The position numbers and the translations under genes were made by a program. 64,000 nt of DNA from Alteromonas macleodii. Lineage in GTDB: Bacteria > Pseudomonadota > Gammaproteobacteria > Enterobacterales > Alteromonadaceae. Under the pieces are notes generated by a model, which ran no database searches, had not been told where the DNA came from, and was given only the letters and a program-made list of their open reading frames with translations. Position 1 is the first letter of the stretch. The number at the start of each line of letters is the position of its first letter. The stretch spans positions 3,618,599 to 3,682,598 of the forward strand of contig NZ_LR812090.1 of assembly GCF_903772925.1 (NCBI RefSeq), written 5' to 3'. Below, in pieces: positions 36,966 through 45,314 of the stretch.

Positions 36966-39041
36966 ATGGAAGTAAATACGGTGACAACAAAAACTCTGAT
37001 AACAACGCTTATCGCTAGCTCATTTTCATTTGGTATGGGCACTGCATATGCGCTCGACGACCCCGAAAGTGATATTGAACATATTCGAGTTCGAGGTGAC
37101 TCTTCAGTAAAAGATGGTGAATTTATCTCGGCTTCTCAGGGATGGGTGTCTGGTGACACCTTGATTGAGCGCCCTATGTTACGAGCCGGCGAAATACTTG
37201 AATTTATCCCGGGCATGATGGTGACCCAACACAGCGGCTCGGGTAAAGCCAACCAGTACTTTTTGCGTGGATTTAACCTAGACCATGGCACTGATTTCAC
37301 GGTGAGTGTAGACGGTATGCCAGTGAATATGCGAAGCCACGGACACGGTCAAGGCTACAGTGACCTTAACTTTATTATCCCCGAATTTATTGACAACCTT
37401 AGCTATTTCAAAGGCACCTATTACGCCAACATAGGCGATTTTTCTAGCGCTGGCGGTGCGTTCTTCAACTTGCGAGACTCCCTTGAACAGAACCAATTGT
37501 TTTTAGGCCTAGGTGAATATGGATTCAAGCGCGCTGTTGCATTAAACCATTTTGAGGCTGGAGAGAGCCGTGTCGTTACCGCCTTTGAATATCAAACCTA
37601 TGACGGCCCGTGGACTGACGTAGACGAAGACGTAAAAAAGAAGAACGCACATATCCGTTACATTACGCCCTTGCTAGACGGCCAACTTACTGTAACGGGA
37701 ATGGCTTACGACAACAGCTGGAATGGCGCTGATCAAGTTCCAGAACGCGCTATTCAAAGCGGCTTAATAGACCGCCTTGGCTCTATCGATACCCAAGTTG
37801 GCGGTGAATCCTCACGGTATAGTTTATCTGCAAACTACACCAGTGATACATGGAATGCTTCGCTTTATGTCATAGATACCGAACTTAGTTTGTTCTCTAA
37901 TTTTACCTATTTCCTTGATAATCCTGAGCGAGGCGATCAGTTCGAACAAGCTGACGACAGAAAAATATACGGTGGCGAGATATTCACTACCCTGCCCTTG
38001 GCAATAACAAACGGGAGCAGTATTACCCTAGGTGGCCAGTGGCGTTTCGACGATATCGATAATTTGGGGTTGTATCGCACCCAAAACTTAACCCGCTTTG
38101 GCACTATCCGAGAAGACGAAATAGACAGTAACAGCTATGCACTTTTTGCCCAGTCAAATATTGTGCTAAGTGACGCATTAAGCCTTTCATTAGGAGGTAG
38201 ATACGATTACTTAGATGTAGACGTTACCAGCAATCTTGGTGCTAATTCAGGAAGCGAAAGTGACGGTTTATTTACCCTTAAAGCAGGCTTGAAGTACAGT
38301 GTATCAGACCAACTTACCGCATTTGCCAACGTTGGGCAGGGCTTTCATTCCAACGATGCACGGGGAGCAACCATTAGTATAGACCCGGTAAGTGGTGACG
38401 CCACCGAAGCAGCTCCGTTATTGGTAAAGAGCCTTGGCTATGAAGCGGGCGTTAACTATACCGATAATAAAACCTATAACCTATCTGCTGCCCTGTGGCG
38501 CTTAGAGCTTGATAGCGAGCTGGTATATGTTGGTGATGCAGGCTTTACTGAAGCCAGTCGTCCGTCCGAAAGACATGGTATCGAAGTGAGTGCCTACTAC
38601 TGGATAAGCCACCACCTTACCGCAGACATTGAAGCAGCGTGGACCAAAGCCCGATTTAGCGACAGCGTTGAAGGCGAAGGTCGTCACATTGATGGCACCG
38701 TGCCAGGTGTAGTAAGTGCTGGGCTAACCTACTATCAAAAAAGTAATCGACTAGGGTTCAGCTATACGTTACGAAGCCGCTACTTAAGTTCTCGCACCGT
38801 AGAAAGCTTCGATGAAATTTCACCGCCGTCAACATTTTTAGTGAATGCTCAAGTTGCCTATCGCCAGCCAACATGGGACATAACATTAGAAATGCTCAAC
38901 GCCTTAGACAGTGACGATCACGATATAGATTACTTTTACGCATCTAAACTTCCTGGTGAGTCAGAGGAAGGGGTTGAGGATTTACATTATCACCCTGTCG
39001 AGCCGAGAAACGTGCGCCTTACATTTTCAGTGAAATATTAA
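36966..39041 (+). CDS. TonB-dependent outer-membrane receptor
   Basis: The ATG at 36966, behind GGACGGA, gives 691 residues with a signal peptide ending GTAYA; an upstream start at 36903 would bury it. Plug domain at about 45-165 (ILEFIPGMMVTQHSGSGKAN, then FLRGFNLDHGTDFTVSVDGM) and a 22-strand-type barrel ending in aromatic VRLTFSVKY. A conserved HGHGQGY histidine patch sits in the plug. The substrate is not evident. The ECF sigma/anti-sigma pair 157 bp downstream may regulate it, although the receptor lacks an obvious N-terminal FecA-like signalling extension. Confidence 0.88.
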   Translation: MEVNTVTTKTLITTLIASSFSFGMGTAYALDDPESDIEHIRVRGDSSVKDGEFISASQGWVSGDTLIERPMLRAGEILEFIPGMMVTQHSGSGKANQYFLRGFNLDHGTDFTVSVDGMPVNMRSHGHGQGYSDLNFIIPEFIDNLSYFKGTYYANIGDFSSAGGAFFNLRDSLEQNQLFLGLGEYGFKRAVALNHFEAGESRVVTAFEYQTYDGPWTDVDEDVKKKNAHIRYITPLLDGQLTVTGMAYDNSWNGADQVPERAIQSGLIDRLGSIDTQVGGESSRYSLSANYTSDTWNASLYVIDTELSLFSNFTYFLDNPERGDQFEQADDRKIYGGEIFTTLPLAITNGSSITLGGQWRFDDIDNLGLYRTQNLTRFGTIREDEIDSNSYALFAQSNIVLSDALSLSLGGRYDYLDVDVTSNLGANSGSESDGLFTLKAGLKYSVSDQLTAFANVGQGFHSNDARGATISIDPVSGDATEAAPLLVKSLGYEAGVNYTDNKTYNLSAALWRLELDSELVYVGDAGFTEASRPSERHGIEVSAYYWISHHLTADIEAAWTKARFSDSVEGEGRHIDGTVPGVVSAGLTYYQKSNRLGFSYTLRSRYLSSRTVESFDEISPPSTFLVNAQVAYRQPTWDITLEMLNALDSDDHDIDYFYASKLPGESEEGVEDLHYHPVEPRNVRLTFSVKY

Positions 39042-39121
39042 AATACCGAGGCTTAGTTTACTCACTGAAAAAACAGTTGGGTTTAATTCTGCAACCATTC
39101 AGGCAGTTGTACATAAAGCAT

Positions 39122-39138
39122 GCTACTTTAAAAGTAGC
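39122..39138 (+). repeat. Short perfect hairpin between TonB receptor and ECF sigma genes
   Basis: GCTACTTTAAAAGTAGC folds on itself with 8-bp arms. No T-tract; could be a weak terminator or an operator ahead of the sigma gene. Confidence 0.4.
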
Positions 39139-39198
39139 TGCCTAACACTTAAGCAATACACAAATGGCTGCGCCATAACGATAATAATAGGAGCAACA

Positions 39199-39732
39199 AT
39201 GGAACACGAAACTCTGTTTCCTCTGCTATGTAAAACTGCAGACGGCGACAAAAAAGCGTTTGCAGAGCTTTATAAGATAACCAGTCCACAGCTCTACGCT
39301 GTTGCTTTAAGGCTTTTGAAGCGCCCTGAACTTGCAGATGAAGCTACCCAAGATGCCTACATAAAAATTTGGCACAACGCTGGTAACTACCAGCGAGGCA
39401 AAGGCACCGTCCTCACATGGATGGTTAGTATCGCTCGTTATCGCGCACTCGATTTGATTCGCTATCACAACGTAAGAAATGAAGTTGAATTAAACGATGA
39501 CGCACCTTCAGATGTCGAGAGCGCACAAACAATAAAACTTGGCGCGGAGCAGGCTAAGCTAGCCTCTTGTTTAGATGAGCTAGACGGCCCACAGCGCCAG
39601 GCTATCCATTTAGCCTATGTGAATGGTATGTCGCACCAAGAGGTCGTTACTCACTTGGCATCACCACTTGGAACTATTAAAAGCTGGATAAGACGAGGCT
39701 TGCAAAGCTTGCAGAGGTGCCTATCACTATGA
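39199..39732 (+). CDS. ECF RNA polymerase sigma factor
   Basis: 177 residues with only regions 2 and 4 of sigma-70. Region 2 is at about 20-90 (LADEATQDAYIKIWHNAGNY, then GTVLTWMVSIARYRALDLIR) and region 4 at about 120-175 (AIHLAYVNGMSHQEVVTHL, then LGTIKSWIRRGLQSLQ). AATAGGAG precedes the ATG. The stop overlaps the anti-sigma start (ATGA), the usual arrangement for an ECF/anti-sigma pair. Targets are probably the neighbouring DUF4331 and lipoprotein genes. Confidence 0.93.
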   Translation: MEHETLFPLLCKTADGDKKAFAELYKITSPQLYAVALRLLKRPELADEATQDAYIKIWHNAGNYQRGKGTVLTWMVSIARYRALDLIRYHNVRNEVELNDDAPSDVESAQTIKLGAEQAKLASCLDELDGPQRQAIHLAYVNGMSHQEVVTHLASPLGTIKSWIRRGLQSLQRCLSL

Positions 39733-40466
39733 ATTATTTAAAAGAAGAGCGATTAAATGCCCTCGCCGCAGAATATGTAGTTGGAACGCTACGAGGAAAA
39801 GCGCGCACTCGCTATCAAAAGCTAATGATGCAGTATCAGGCTGTTAGCGATGCAACCTCACAATGGGAGCAATACCTAACGGGCTTTGCAGAAACTTTAC
39901 CGCCGGTAACACCACCTGAAAAAGTGTGGGAGAACATCCAAGTAAAACTTGGCCACAAGGCCACCAACGATGCTGAATTTATCGATAAAACGACTCATGT
40001 TAAACCACACAGCGACAATATTGTTGATCTCGAAAAAGAGAAGCAGAAACGCTGGAAGAAACTATCGTTTATATCCACCGCTGCGGCAATGGTGTTGGCT
40101 GTATTGCTTTTCGTTATGCAACCTGTGCCTACCCCAGAGGTCTCCCATATTGCCGTAGTCAATAATGCTGATAACACGCCATTGTGGGTGATAGAAGTTT
40201 CTGACACGACCATGAATGTTAAGGTTACCGATGCATTCGTGGCTTTAGCAGACAAAGACTATGAACTGTGGATGGTTCCGGCAAACGGTGAAGCGCCAAT
40301 TTCCCTCGGTTTGATGCCTGAAGCCAATGGCGATACTCGAGCGACCCCAGATATTTTGCTAGATCAAAGCATCGCGGCGTTAGCAGTAAGCTTAGAAGCA
40401 CCTGGCGGCTCGGTTACAGGAGCTCCAACGGAGGTACTTTATATAGCACCGATTGTTTCCGTATAA
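39729..40466 (+). CDS. Anti-sigma factor, RskA-like
   Basis: 245 residues from the ATG at 39729, which overlaps the sigma stop by 4 bp; a start at 39717 would add four residues. The N-terminal cytoplasmic domain (about 1-100) resembles the anti-sigma fold (LNALAAEYVVGTLRGKARTRY). It is followed by a single transmembrane helix (about 117-134) and a periplasmic RskA-type domain (about 135-245, DYELWMVPANGEAPISLGL). It should hold the ECF factor inactive at the membrane; no protease site or signal is visible. Confidence 0.88.
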   Translation: MNYLKEERLNALAAEYVVGTLRGKARTRYQKLMMQYQAVSDATSQWEQYLTGFAETLPPVTPPEKVWENIQVKLGHKATNDAEFIDKTTHVKPHSDNIVDLEKEKQKRWKKLSFISTAAAMVLAVLLFVMQPVPTPEVSHIAVVNNADNTPLWVIEVSDTTMNVKVTDAFVALADKDYELWMVPANGEAPISLGLMPEANGDTRATPDILLDQSIAALAVSLEAPGGSVTGAPTEVLYIAPIVSV

Positions 40467-40490
40467 ATTCAATCACTTATGCACTTAGTC

Positions 40491-40515
40491 AAAAGGCCAC
40501 ATTGCGTGGCCTTTT
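40491..40515 (+). terminator. Intrinsic terminator after the anti-sigma gene
   Basis: AAAGGCCAC and GTGGCCTTT form a stem around ATTGC, followed by T. It separates the sigma/anti-sigma operon from the DUF4331 gene. Confidence 0.85.
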
Positions 40516-40672
40516 TGCGATTTATACTTATCGCTTTTTTAAAAAAAGCCTTTCAGACAGTACACTTTCACTTTTCATAAAAATTTTATTTTAATTTTTT
40601 AAACATTTTTGCATCTAAGTTGAAACTTCAATCGTTTGGTCTTTTGAACTCATAAAAACAGAGAGACCCAAC

Positions 40673-42265
40673 ATGATCCAATTCAAACGCAAAACTCTAA
40701 CACTGGCTATTGCTGTGACATGCGCAGCCGTAACTGCGGGCGCAATAGCGTCAAGTCACCGTGAAGCACCTAATATTACCCGTCACCCAGCCTTAGATAG
40801 CACCGACTTTTATGCTTTTAACAGCTATGAGCAAGGGCGTGAAGACTACGTGACGTTTATCGCAAACTATATCCCACTTCAAGACGCCTACGGCGGCCCT
40901 AACTACTTTGCAATGGACCCGAACGCACACTATGCCATTCATATTGATAGCGATGGCGATGCGGTTGAAGACTTAAGCTTTGTTTTCCAATTTAATAACA
41001 TGCTTGCTGCTGATAATGAAGGTATTGCCTTGCCAATTGGCCCAGAAGGCGAGCAAAAAATGGTAAAAGTGCCGCTTAAAAATGTAGGCGGTATCAGCGC
41101 AGACGATTCAAGCGCAGCGAATTTCTCAGAGATGTACAGCCTCACTATGGTAAGTGGCGACATGCAGACAGGCACGCGCACTACCCTTACACCCACTATG
41201 GGCGATATGTTTAAAAAGCCTCTTGATTACATCGGTAATAAAACCTTTACCAGTGAAGCAGAATACGCGCGCTATGCTGAAAGCTTTATTTATTCATTCA
41301 GTATTCCTGGATGCGATGATATGGCCAAAGTGTTTGTTGGCCAGCGCAAAGACCCCTTCGTTGTTAACTTGGGCAAAACATTCGACTTAGTGAATTATGT
41401 ACCTGTTGAGGGCGACAGCGCACCGGGCGCAGGCGATGGTGAAGGTTTTCCTGGCGGTATAACGCAAAGTGCCATGAATGATGACTTAGCCGACAAAAAC
41501 GTAACAGCCCTATCCATTGAAGTTCCAAAAGCGTGTGTTAGCGGTGAAGGTAATGGCGTAATTGGTAGCTGGACCACGGCAAGTTTACCGCAAGCACGTA
41601 TTCTGAACCCAGATGCCACTTTTGCTAAACCCGAAACTAACGGCGGTGCAATGACCCAAGTGTCTCGTTTAGGTAGCCCGCTAGTAAATGAGCTTGTTAT
41701 TGGTATTGGCGATAAAGACAAATTCTCTAGCTCTCATCCAAGTGCAGATGGTCAATTTGCTGATTATGTAACTCACCCTTCTTTGCCTGAGCTACTGAAC
41801 ATTCTGTTTAAAGATGCAGTGAATACTACACTGGGTACTGATATTGAGACCCTTGCGCCAACTAATTTCCCGCGTATGGACTTAGTTACGGCGTTCCTTA
41901 CTGGCTTCCCAGGCGTTAACCAGCAAGCCACTGTAACTGCATCAGAAATGCTGCGCCTAAACACAGGGATCCCAGCAACGCCAGCCGAATCGCAGTCAGC
42001 ATTTGGTGTGGCAGGCGATGACTTAGCGGGTTTCCCTAACGGCCGCCGCCCTGGTGATGACGTAGTTGATATCGCCCTTCGCGTAGTTATGGGCCGTTTG
42101 TGCTACCCCATCCCAGTAGCAGGTGAAGATACAGACCTTGGCCTTTGTACACCAGAGGACGCTAGCGTAGGTAATGTGCCTTTCACTGATGGTGCACCTG
42201 TTGATGCAAGCATGATTGATTCATCATTTCCGTACCTAAAAACACCACTTGCTGGCTCTGAATAA
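40673..42265 (+). CDS. Secreted DUF4331-domain protein
   Basis: 530 residues with a signal peptide (about 1-26, ending AGAIA) and the DUF4331 signature directly after it: SSHREAPNITRHPALDSTDF, YAFNSYE. Further family features are the repeated Asp/Gly-rich segments and a C-terminal GRLCYPIPVAGED. The family is extracytoplasmic, has no established function, and often lies beside ECF sigma genes. An own promoter is implied by the terminator at 40491-40515. The lipoprotein gene follows after 11 bp, probably in the same transcript. Confidence 0.88.
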   Translation: MIQFKRKTLTLAIAVTCAAVTAGAIASSHREAPNITRHPALDSTDFYAFNSYEQGREDYVTFIANYIPLQDAYGGPNYFAMDPNAHYAIHIDSDGDAVEDLSFVFQFNNMLAADNEGIALPIGPEGEQKMVKVPLKNVGGISADDSSAANFSEMYSLTMVSGDMQTGTRTTLTPTMGDMFKKPLDYIGNKTFTSEAEYARYAESFIYSFSIPGCDDMAKVFVGQRKDPFVVNLGKTFDLVNYVPVEGDSAPGAGDGEGFPGGITQSAMNDDLADKNVTALSIEVPKACVSGEGNGVIGSWTTASLPQARILNPDATFAKPETNGGAMTQVSRLGSPLVNELVIGIGDKDKFSSSHPSADGQFADYVTHPSLPELLNILFKDAVNTTLGTDIETLAPTNFPRMDLVTAFLTGFPGVNQQATVTASEMLRLNTGIPATPAESQSAFGVAGDDLAGFPNGRRPGDDVVDIALRVVMGRLCYPIPVAGEDTDLGLCTPEDASVGNVPFTDGAPVDASMIDSSFPYLKTPLAGSE

Positions 42266-42276
42266 GGAGATCCATC

Positions 42277-42855
42277 ATGTCTATGAAGATTAGGTTATTA
42301 AATAAGCGTGGTGGTAACACTGCGCCTAATAAGCAAACGCCGTCACTACGTCAACAACACCGTATGTGGATTGCTTCAGGATTGGTGTTAGCACTTTCAG
42401 GTTGTTTCGACAGTGACGACGATAACGACTATCAAGCCCCTGAAGAAAATGCAGCGCCGGTTGCCGTTGACCAAATGCTGACAACGCAGGCTGATATTGC
42501 GTTTGATGGCACCTTAACGGCATCCGATGAAGATGGCGATGCACTGACCTTCGGTCTTGGTGAAAACGGCAGTTTAGGTAGTGCAGAAGTAAACACAGAT
42601 GGCACCTTTACCTACACGCCAAATGCTCAAGTGACAGGAAGCGATAGCTTTACGTTTACTGTTTCTGACGGCGTAAACCAAGATGTTACCGCTACCGTTA
42701 GTGTAACCATAGAAGCTCAACAGGTATCGTTCTCTAGCTATACCCGCGACGCCTTCAATCAAGCAGCAACGGATGAACCATTACCAATAAATGGACGTGA
42801 GTTCACCCAAGATGCTGACGACTCTACATTTGATGACTTATTGATAGACCAATAG
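42277..42855 (+). CDS. Lipoprotein with cadherin/Ig-like repeat domain
   Basis: 192 residues. AAGGAG 7 bp upstream supports the ATG at 42277, although this gives a long basic stretch before the lipoprotein signal (WIASGLVLALSGC, acylated Cys43). An acidic linker (DSDDDNDYQAPEE) is followed by one tandem-95/cadherin-like repeat (about 58-145: DEDGDALTFGLGENGSLG, TYTPNAQVTGSDSFTFTVSD) and a short C-terminal tail. It is coupled to the DUF4331 gene, so the two exported proteins may interact. Function unknown. Confidence 0.8.
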   Translation: MSMKIRLLNKRGGNTAPNKQTPSLRQQHRMWIASGLVLALSGCFDSDDDNDYQAPEENAAPVAVDQMLTTQADIAFDGTLTASDEDGDALTFGLGENGSLGSAEVNTDGTFTYTPNAQVTGSDSFTFTVSDGVNQDVTATVSVTIEAQQVSFSSYTRDAFNQAATDEPLPINGREFTQDADDSTFDDLLIDQ

Positions 42856-42904
42856 AGCGTATCAAACGATAGAGACTTGTTAGTACAAAACTAGTGTCAA
42901 CCGT

Positions 42905-42925
42905 AAAGCCAGGGACGGCTTTTTT
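42905..42925 (+). terminator. Intrinsic terminator after the lipoprotein gene
   Basis: Stem AAAGCC/GGCTTT with loop AGGGAC and a run of T. Confidence 0.65.
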
Positions 42926-43096
42926 AAGTAAGTATGAATAACGCTGAAAAATTGCCGACTTTAATGGACACCGCTATAGCAATAAAACACACAGCCTAAC
43001 GTTGGTAGAAATACACTATTGCTAATGTGATAAATAGATTCGCCCCTTTTTTTGGACAATCTTTCGGCACTTAACCATAAAAAGCACAAAAAATTG

Positions 43097-43124
43097 TTGT
43101 ATAGGCGCGATGCATCGCTATAAT
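43097..43124 (+). promoter_or_regulatory. Sigma-70 promoter of the tRNA-Leu locus
   Basis: Perfect -10 TATAAT (43119-43124), -35 TTGTAT (43097-43102), 16-bp spacing. Transcription would start near 43131, about 30 nt before the truncated tRNA. Confidence 0.6.
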
Positions 43125-43161
43125 GCCAAGCATCAACACCACGTTGATATCTATACACAAT

Positions 43162-43200
43162 GCCAGTGTGATGGAATTGGTAGACATGGCGGATTCAAAA
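43162..43200 (+). pseudogene. Truncated tRNA-Leu (5' half only)
   Basis: 39 nt identical at 36 positions to the 5' half of the intact tRNA-Leu(CAA) at 43328, from the acceptor 5' strand through the D-arm to the end of the anticodon loop (TTCAAAA). After base 43200 the sequence has no anticodon 3' stem, variable arm, T-arm or CCA. The break falls exactly at the anticodon loop, a usual crossover site for tyrosine integrases. Confidence 0.85.
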
Positions 43201-43327
43201 CTGATAGTGTTTAACAACCCGAACCAGGCAAGTCATTGAAAGGTAAGCGCCTTTTGACTCAAACAAGCTAAAATATGCTTGCAAAGATTTGCAAAGTTTT
43301 TAAACCTCGCAAATATTAAAATTTGAT

Positions 43328-43414
43328 GCCAGAGTGATGAAATTGGTAGACATGACGGATTCAAAATCCGTTGCTAGAAATAGCGTGCCGGTTCAAGTCC
43401 GGCCTCTGGTACCA
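43328..43414 (+). tRNA. tRNA-Leu (CAA anticodon)
   Basis: 87 nt with acceptor stem GCCAGAG/CTCTGGT (a G-U pair at position 1-72), D-arm with GGTAGAC, anticodon stem ACGGA/TCCGT with loop TTCAAAA giving anticodon CAA, a long type II variable arm, T-loop GTTCAAGTCC and encoded CCA end. Closely similar to E. coli tRNA-Leu(CAA). It is the left edge of the accessory region. Confidence 0.96.
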
Positions 43415-43448
43415 TCCTTCGAATTTTGCAAAGCGATTAGCTTGAAAT

Positions 43449-43476
43449 AAACCGACCTTTGAGTCGGTTTTTTTGT
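43449..43476 (+). terminator. Intrinsic terminator of the tRNA-Leu transcript
   Basis: AACCGAC and GTCGGTT around CTTTGA, followed by TTTTT, 35 bp after the tRNA CCA. Confidence 0.9.
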
Positions 43477-43532
43477 GCTTGACCAATTGTGTGAAGCAAC
43501 CTAGGTTATTTTAATAGCTACCGCTCGTCACC

Positions 43533-44231
43533 CTATTTGTCATTACTCACTATGTATTCCCCTAGTAATGAGATTACATCCTTACAATGCAACTCATCTA
43601 TAGTAAGGCCACCGGTTTTCGATACTTCGATTAGGAAAATTCCAAGCTGGGTCAAAGATTTAGATTTAACTCTATCAACAACATATGCTTTACCTTGAGT
43701 AAGTAAAGCAACTTCATCTAAAGCATTGGCTTTGGAGACGATTTCCATACTTGCTGCGCTATCGTTGCTTATAGGAACACTGCTAATTTTTAGCCTTTCA
43801 ACTTTAAGCCTTTCAACTTTGAGGTTAATGCTAAGTAAATCTAAAAAGCTTTCAATGTCGATCAAAATGGTATCTAAAGATACAGAGTAATCAGTTATTT
43901 TTGCTAGATTGAGCGAGAAACTTTTGATAGCTCTTTGCGGTTCAAGTAATACTAGTAAAAACGTGTTTTGAGAAATGTAATGCAATTCAAAATCTATATA
44001 CTGGTAAGACACTAGTTCAGTTTCAATGGAATCACCAAAAGGATCTAAGACTTCCTGAGTACTGATTTTTTTCTCTATATACTGGCTTCGAAGCACCTGC
44101 CCCTCTAATTCCGTATATAGAAACCCAAAATGACTAGATTCGTCATATTTATTACGCACAAGAGTCTTGGCTAAATTATCTAAATTGACCTTAGACTTAA
44201 GCTTCAGAACCTTCAATTTCTGGAGTTTCAT
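43533..44231 (-). CDS. Unknown protein, third gene of an accessory operon
   Basis: 232 residues from the ATG at 44231, which has GGAG 6 bp upstream within the end of the preceding gene; an in-frame start at 44255 lacks one. Not recognised. The sequence is mixed alpha/beta without transmembrane segments. There is a short near-duplicate, LKVERLKVERLK, and a C-terminal segment LTIDELHCKDVISLLGEYI that could be helical. It overlaps the second gene by 35 bp, so translation is probably coupled. Base composition is AT-rich compared with the core genes to its left. Confidence 0.75.
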   Translation of the reverse strand: MKLQKLKVLKLKSKVNLDNLAKTLVRNKYDESSHFGFLYTELEGQVLRSQYIEKKISTQEVLDPFGDSIETELVSYQYIDFELHYISQNTFLLVLLEPQRAIKSFSLNLAKITDYSVSLDTILIDIESFLDLLSINLKVERLKVERLKISSVPISNDSAASMEIVSKANALDEVALLTQGKAYVVDRVKSKSLTQLGIFLIEVSKTGGLTIDELHCKDVISLLGEYIVSNDK

Positions 44232-45312
44232 CCTCTTCTCCATTTGCAAGTTCAACTATACGTTCCATAATTTCTAGCGATGACTTTTCTAACTTTGCAG
44301 TAAAATCTCGCTCTTCTTTTGGCAACAAACTAGATGAAGACTTATTATATTCTCCATTGCCTTTATATCTGACAGCCCCCTTTGCTATAAAAGAAAAGCC
44401 TGTGAAATATTCTGGGTCTTTAAACTGCGCTTCAAAATCAAATTTGTCAGGATCTGCACGCTCTTCCAATAAACGCCAACGAACCTTCCATATATAAAAG
44501 CCTTTCTCATAAAGTGAATCTAGCTCATCAGAAACCAAAACCCCCTCTCCTTTCAACGAGACTTTTGTAACATGGTAAGCATCCTCTATCGACTGTTCTT
44601 CCGAAGCATCTATAAAGGGATCCCTTTTCTTAGGGTTGTATACGTATACGTCAGTCACATCGTCTAATTTAAAGCCCTCTAGGCTATTTATTAGCAAAGT
44701 GAAAAAACGCGTTCTTAATTTGGGAGATTCAATATTTCTTAGGTCAACATCTTGGCGAGCTGAACAAATATCTTCTTCTTGTTCTAAGTAACCAAGAAAC
44801 TGATCTACATAGTTGTGTAATGTTTCATTGTCAGGGCGTCGAATGACGTAGTGACCATTTACTTTTTCAACTTCTATGTGAGCATTTTTTCTCACAATTT
44901 GCTTAAATTCACTTTTGCCGTAGTCCAAAGACTCGTATGTGATGTCTATTACAAAAGTTCCATCATCATTGTGAACCAAATGGCATAGGTCATCTTGGGC
45001 AAGGATATCGTTGTGTAGCTTCTCAGCAGCTATTTCTACAGAGTTAAATGCATAATCCCCTGAAATATGCGTACTCGCAGTTTTTTCTCTTCTAGGAATC
45101 GTACCTAAAGCATTTGCTATCCTTTGGTGGTCATAATAGTCGTGAATACATCGCGAGAAATTTTCGGCGAGACTATTTCTGTCTGCTTTCGCACTAACTA
45201 TTACACCTCGAGATAAAAATAAATCTCTCAATTCCGCACCAGATATTTTTGATTGACTCAAAGCCTCAAATAGAGCTTTATCGGTTGCGCTATAAACATA
45301 TTTCCTTAACAA
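44197..45312 (-). CDS. Unknown protein with N-terminal helical (SAP/winged-helix-like) region, second gene of the accessory operon
   Basis: 371 residues if the TTG at 45312 is the start: GGGAG lies 8 bp upstream and the codon follows the first gene's stop by 2 bp. The open frame reaches 45345, overlapping that gene. Residues about 5-65 (ALFEALSQSKISGAELRDLF, LSRGVIVSAKADRN) look like a small helical nucleic-acid- or protein-binding domain. The central and C-terminal parts are alpha/beta with many acidic residues, and the tail is acidic (NGEEDETPEIEGSEA). No catalytic motif is recognised. It lies between a putative nuclease gene and another unknown. Confidence 0.78.
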   Translation of the reverse strand: MLRKYVYSATDKALFEALSQSKISGAELRDLFLSRGVIVSAKADRNSLAENFSRCIHDYYDHQRIANALGTIPRREKTASTHISGDYAFNSVEIAAEKLHNDILAQDDLCHLVHNDDGTFVIDITYESLDYGKSEFKQIVRKNAHIEVEKVNGHYVIRRPDNETLHNYVDQFLGYLEQEEDICSARQDVDLRNIESPKLRTRFFTLLINSLEGFKLDDVTDVYVYNPKKRDPFIDASEEQSIEDAYHVTKVSLKGEGVLVSDELDSLYEKGFYIWKVRWRLLEERADPDKFDFEAQFKDPEYFTGFSFIAKGAVRYKGNGEYNKSSSSLLPKEERDFTAKLEKSSLEIMERIVELANGEEDETPEIEGSEA

Positions 45313-45314
45313 AA

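Larger units (their letters stand above)
42856..43161. other. Intergenic region with terminator and tRNA promoter
   Basis: 306 bp. A hairpin AAAGCC-AGGGAC-GGCTTT followed by T (42905-42925) probably ends the DUF4331 transcript. A TATAAT at 43119-43124 with TTGTAT at 43097-43102 (16-bp spacing) is a good promoter for the tRNA locus downstream. No gene seen. Confidence 0.65.

Noticed and set aside
40622..40645. GAAACTT with a downstream GGTC as an ECF promoter for the DUF4331 gene
   Set aside because: Spacing does not fit cleanly and I found no matching motif before the TonB or sigma genes to support it.
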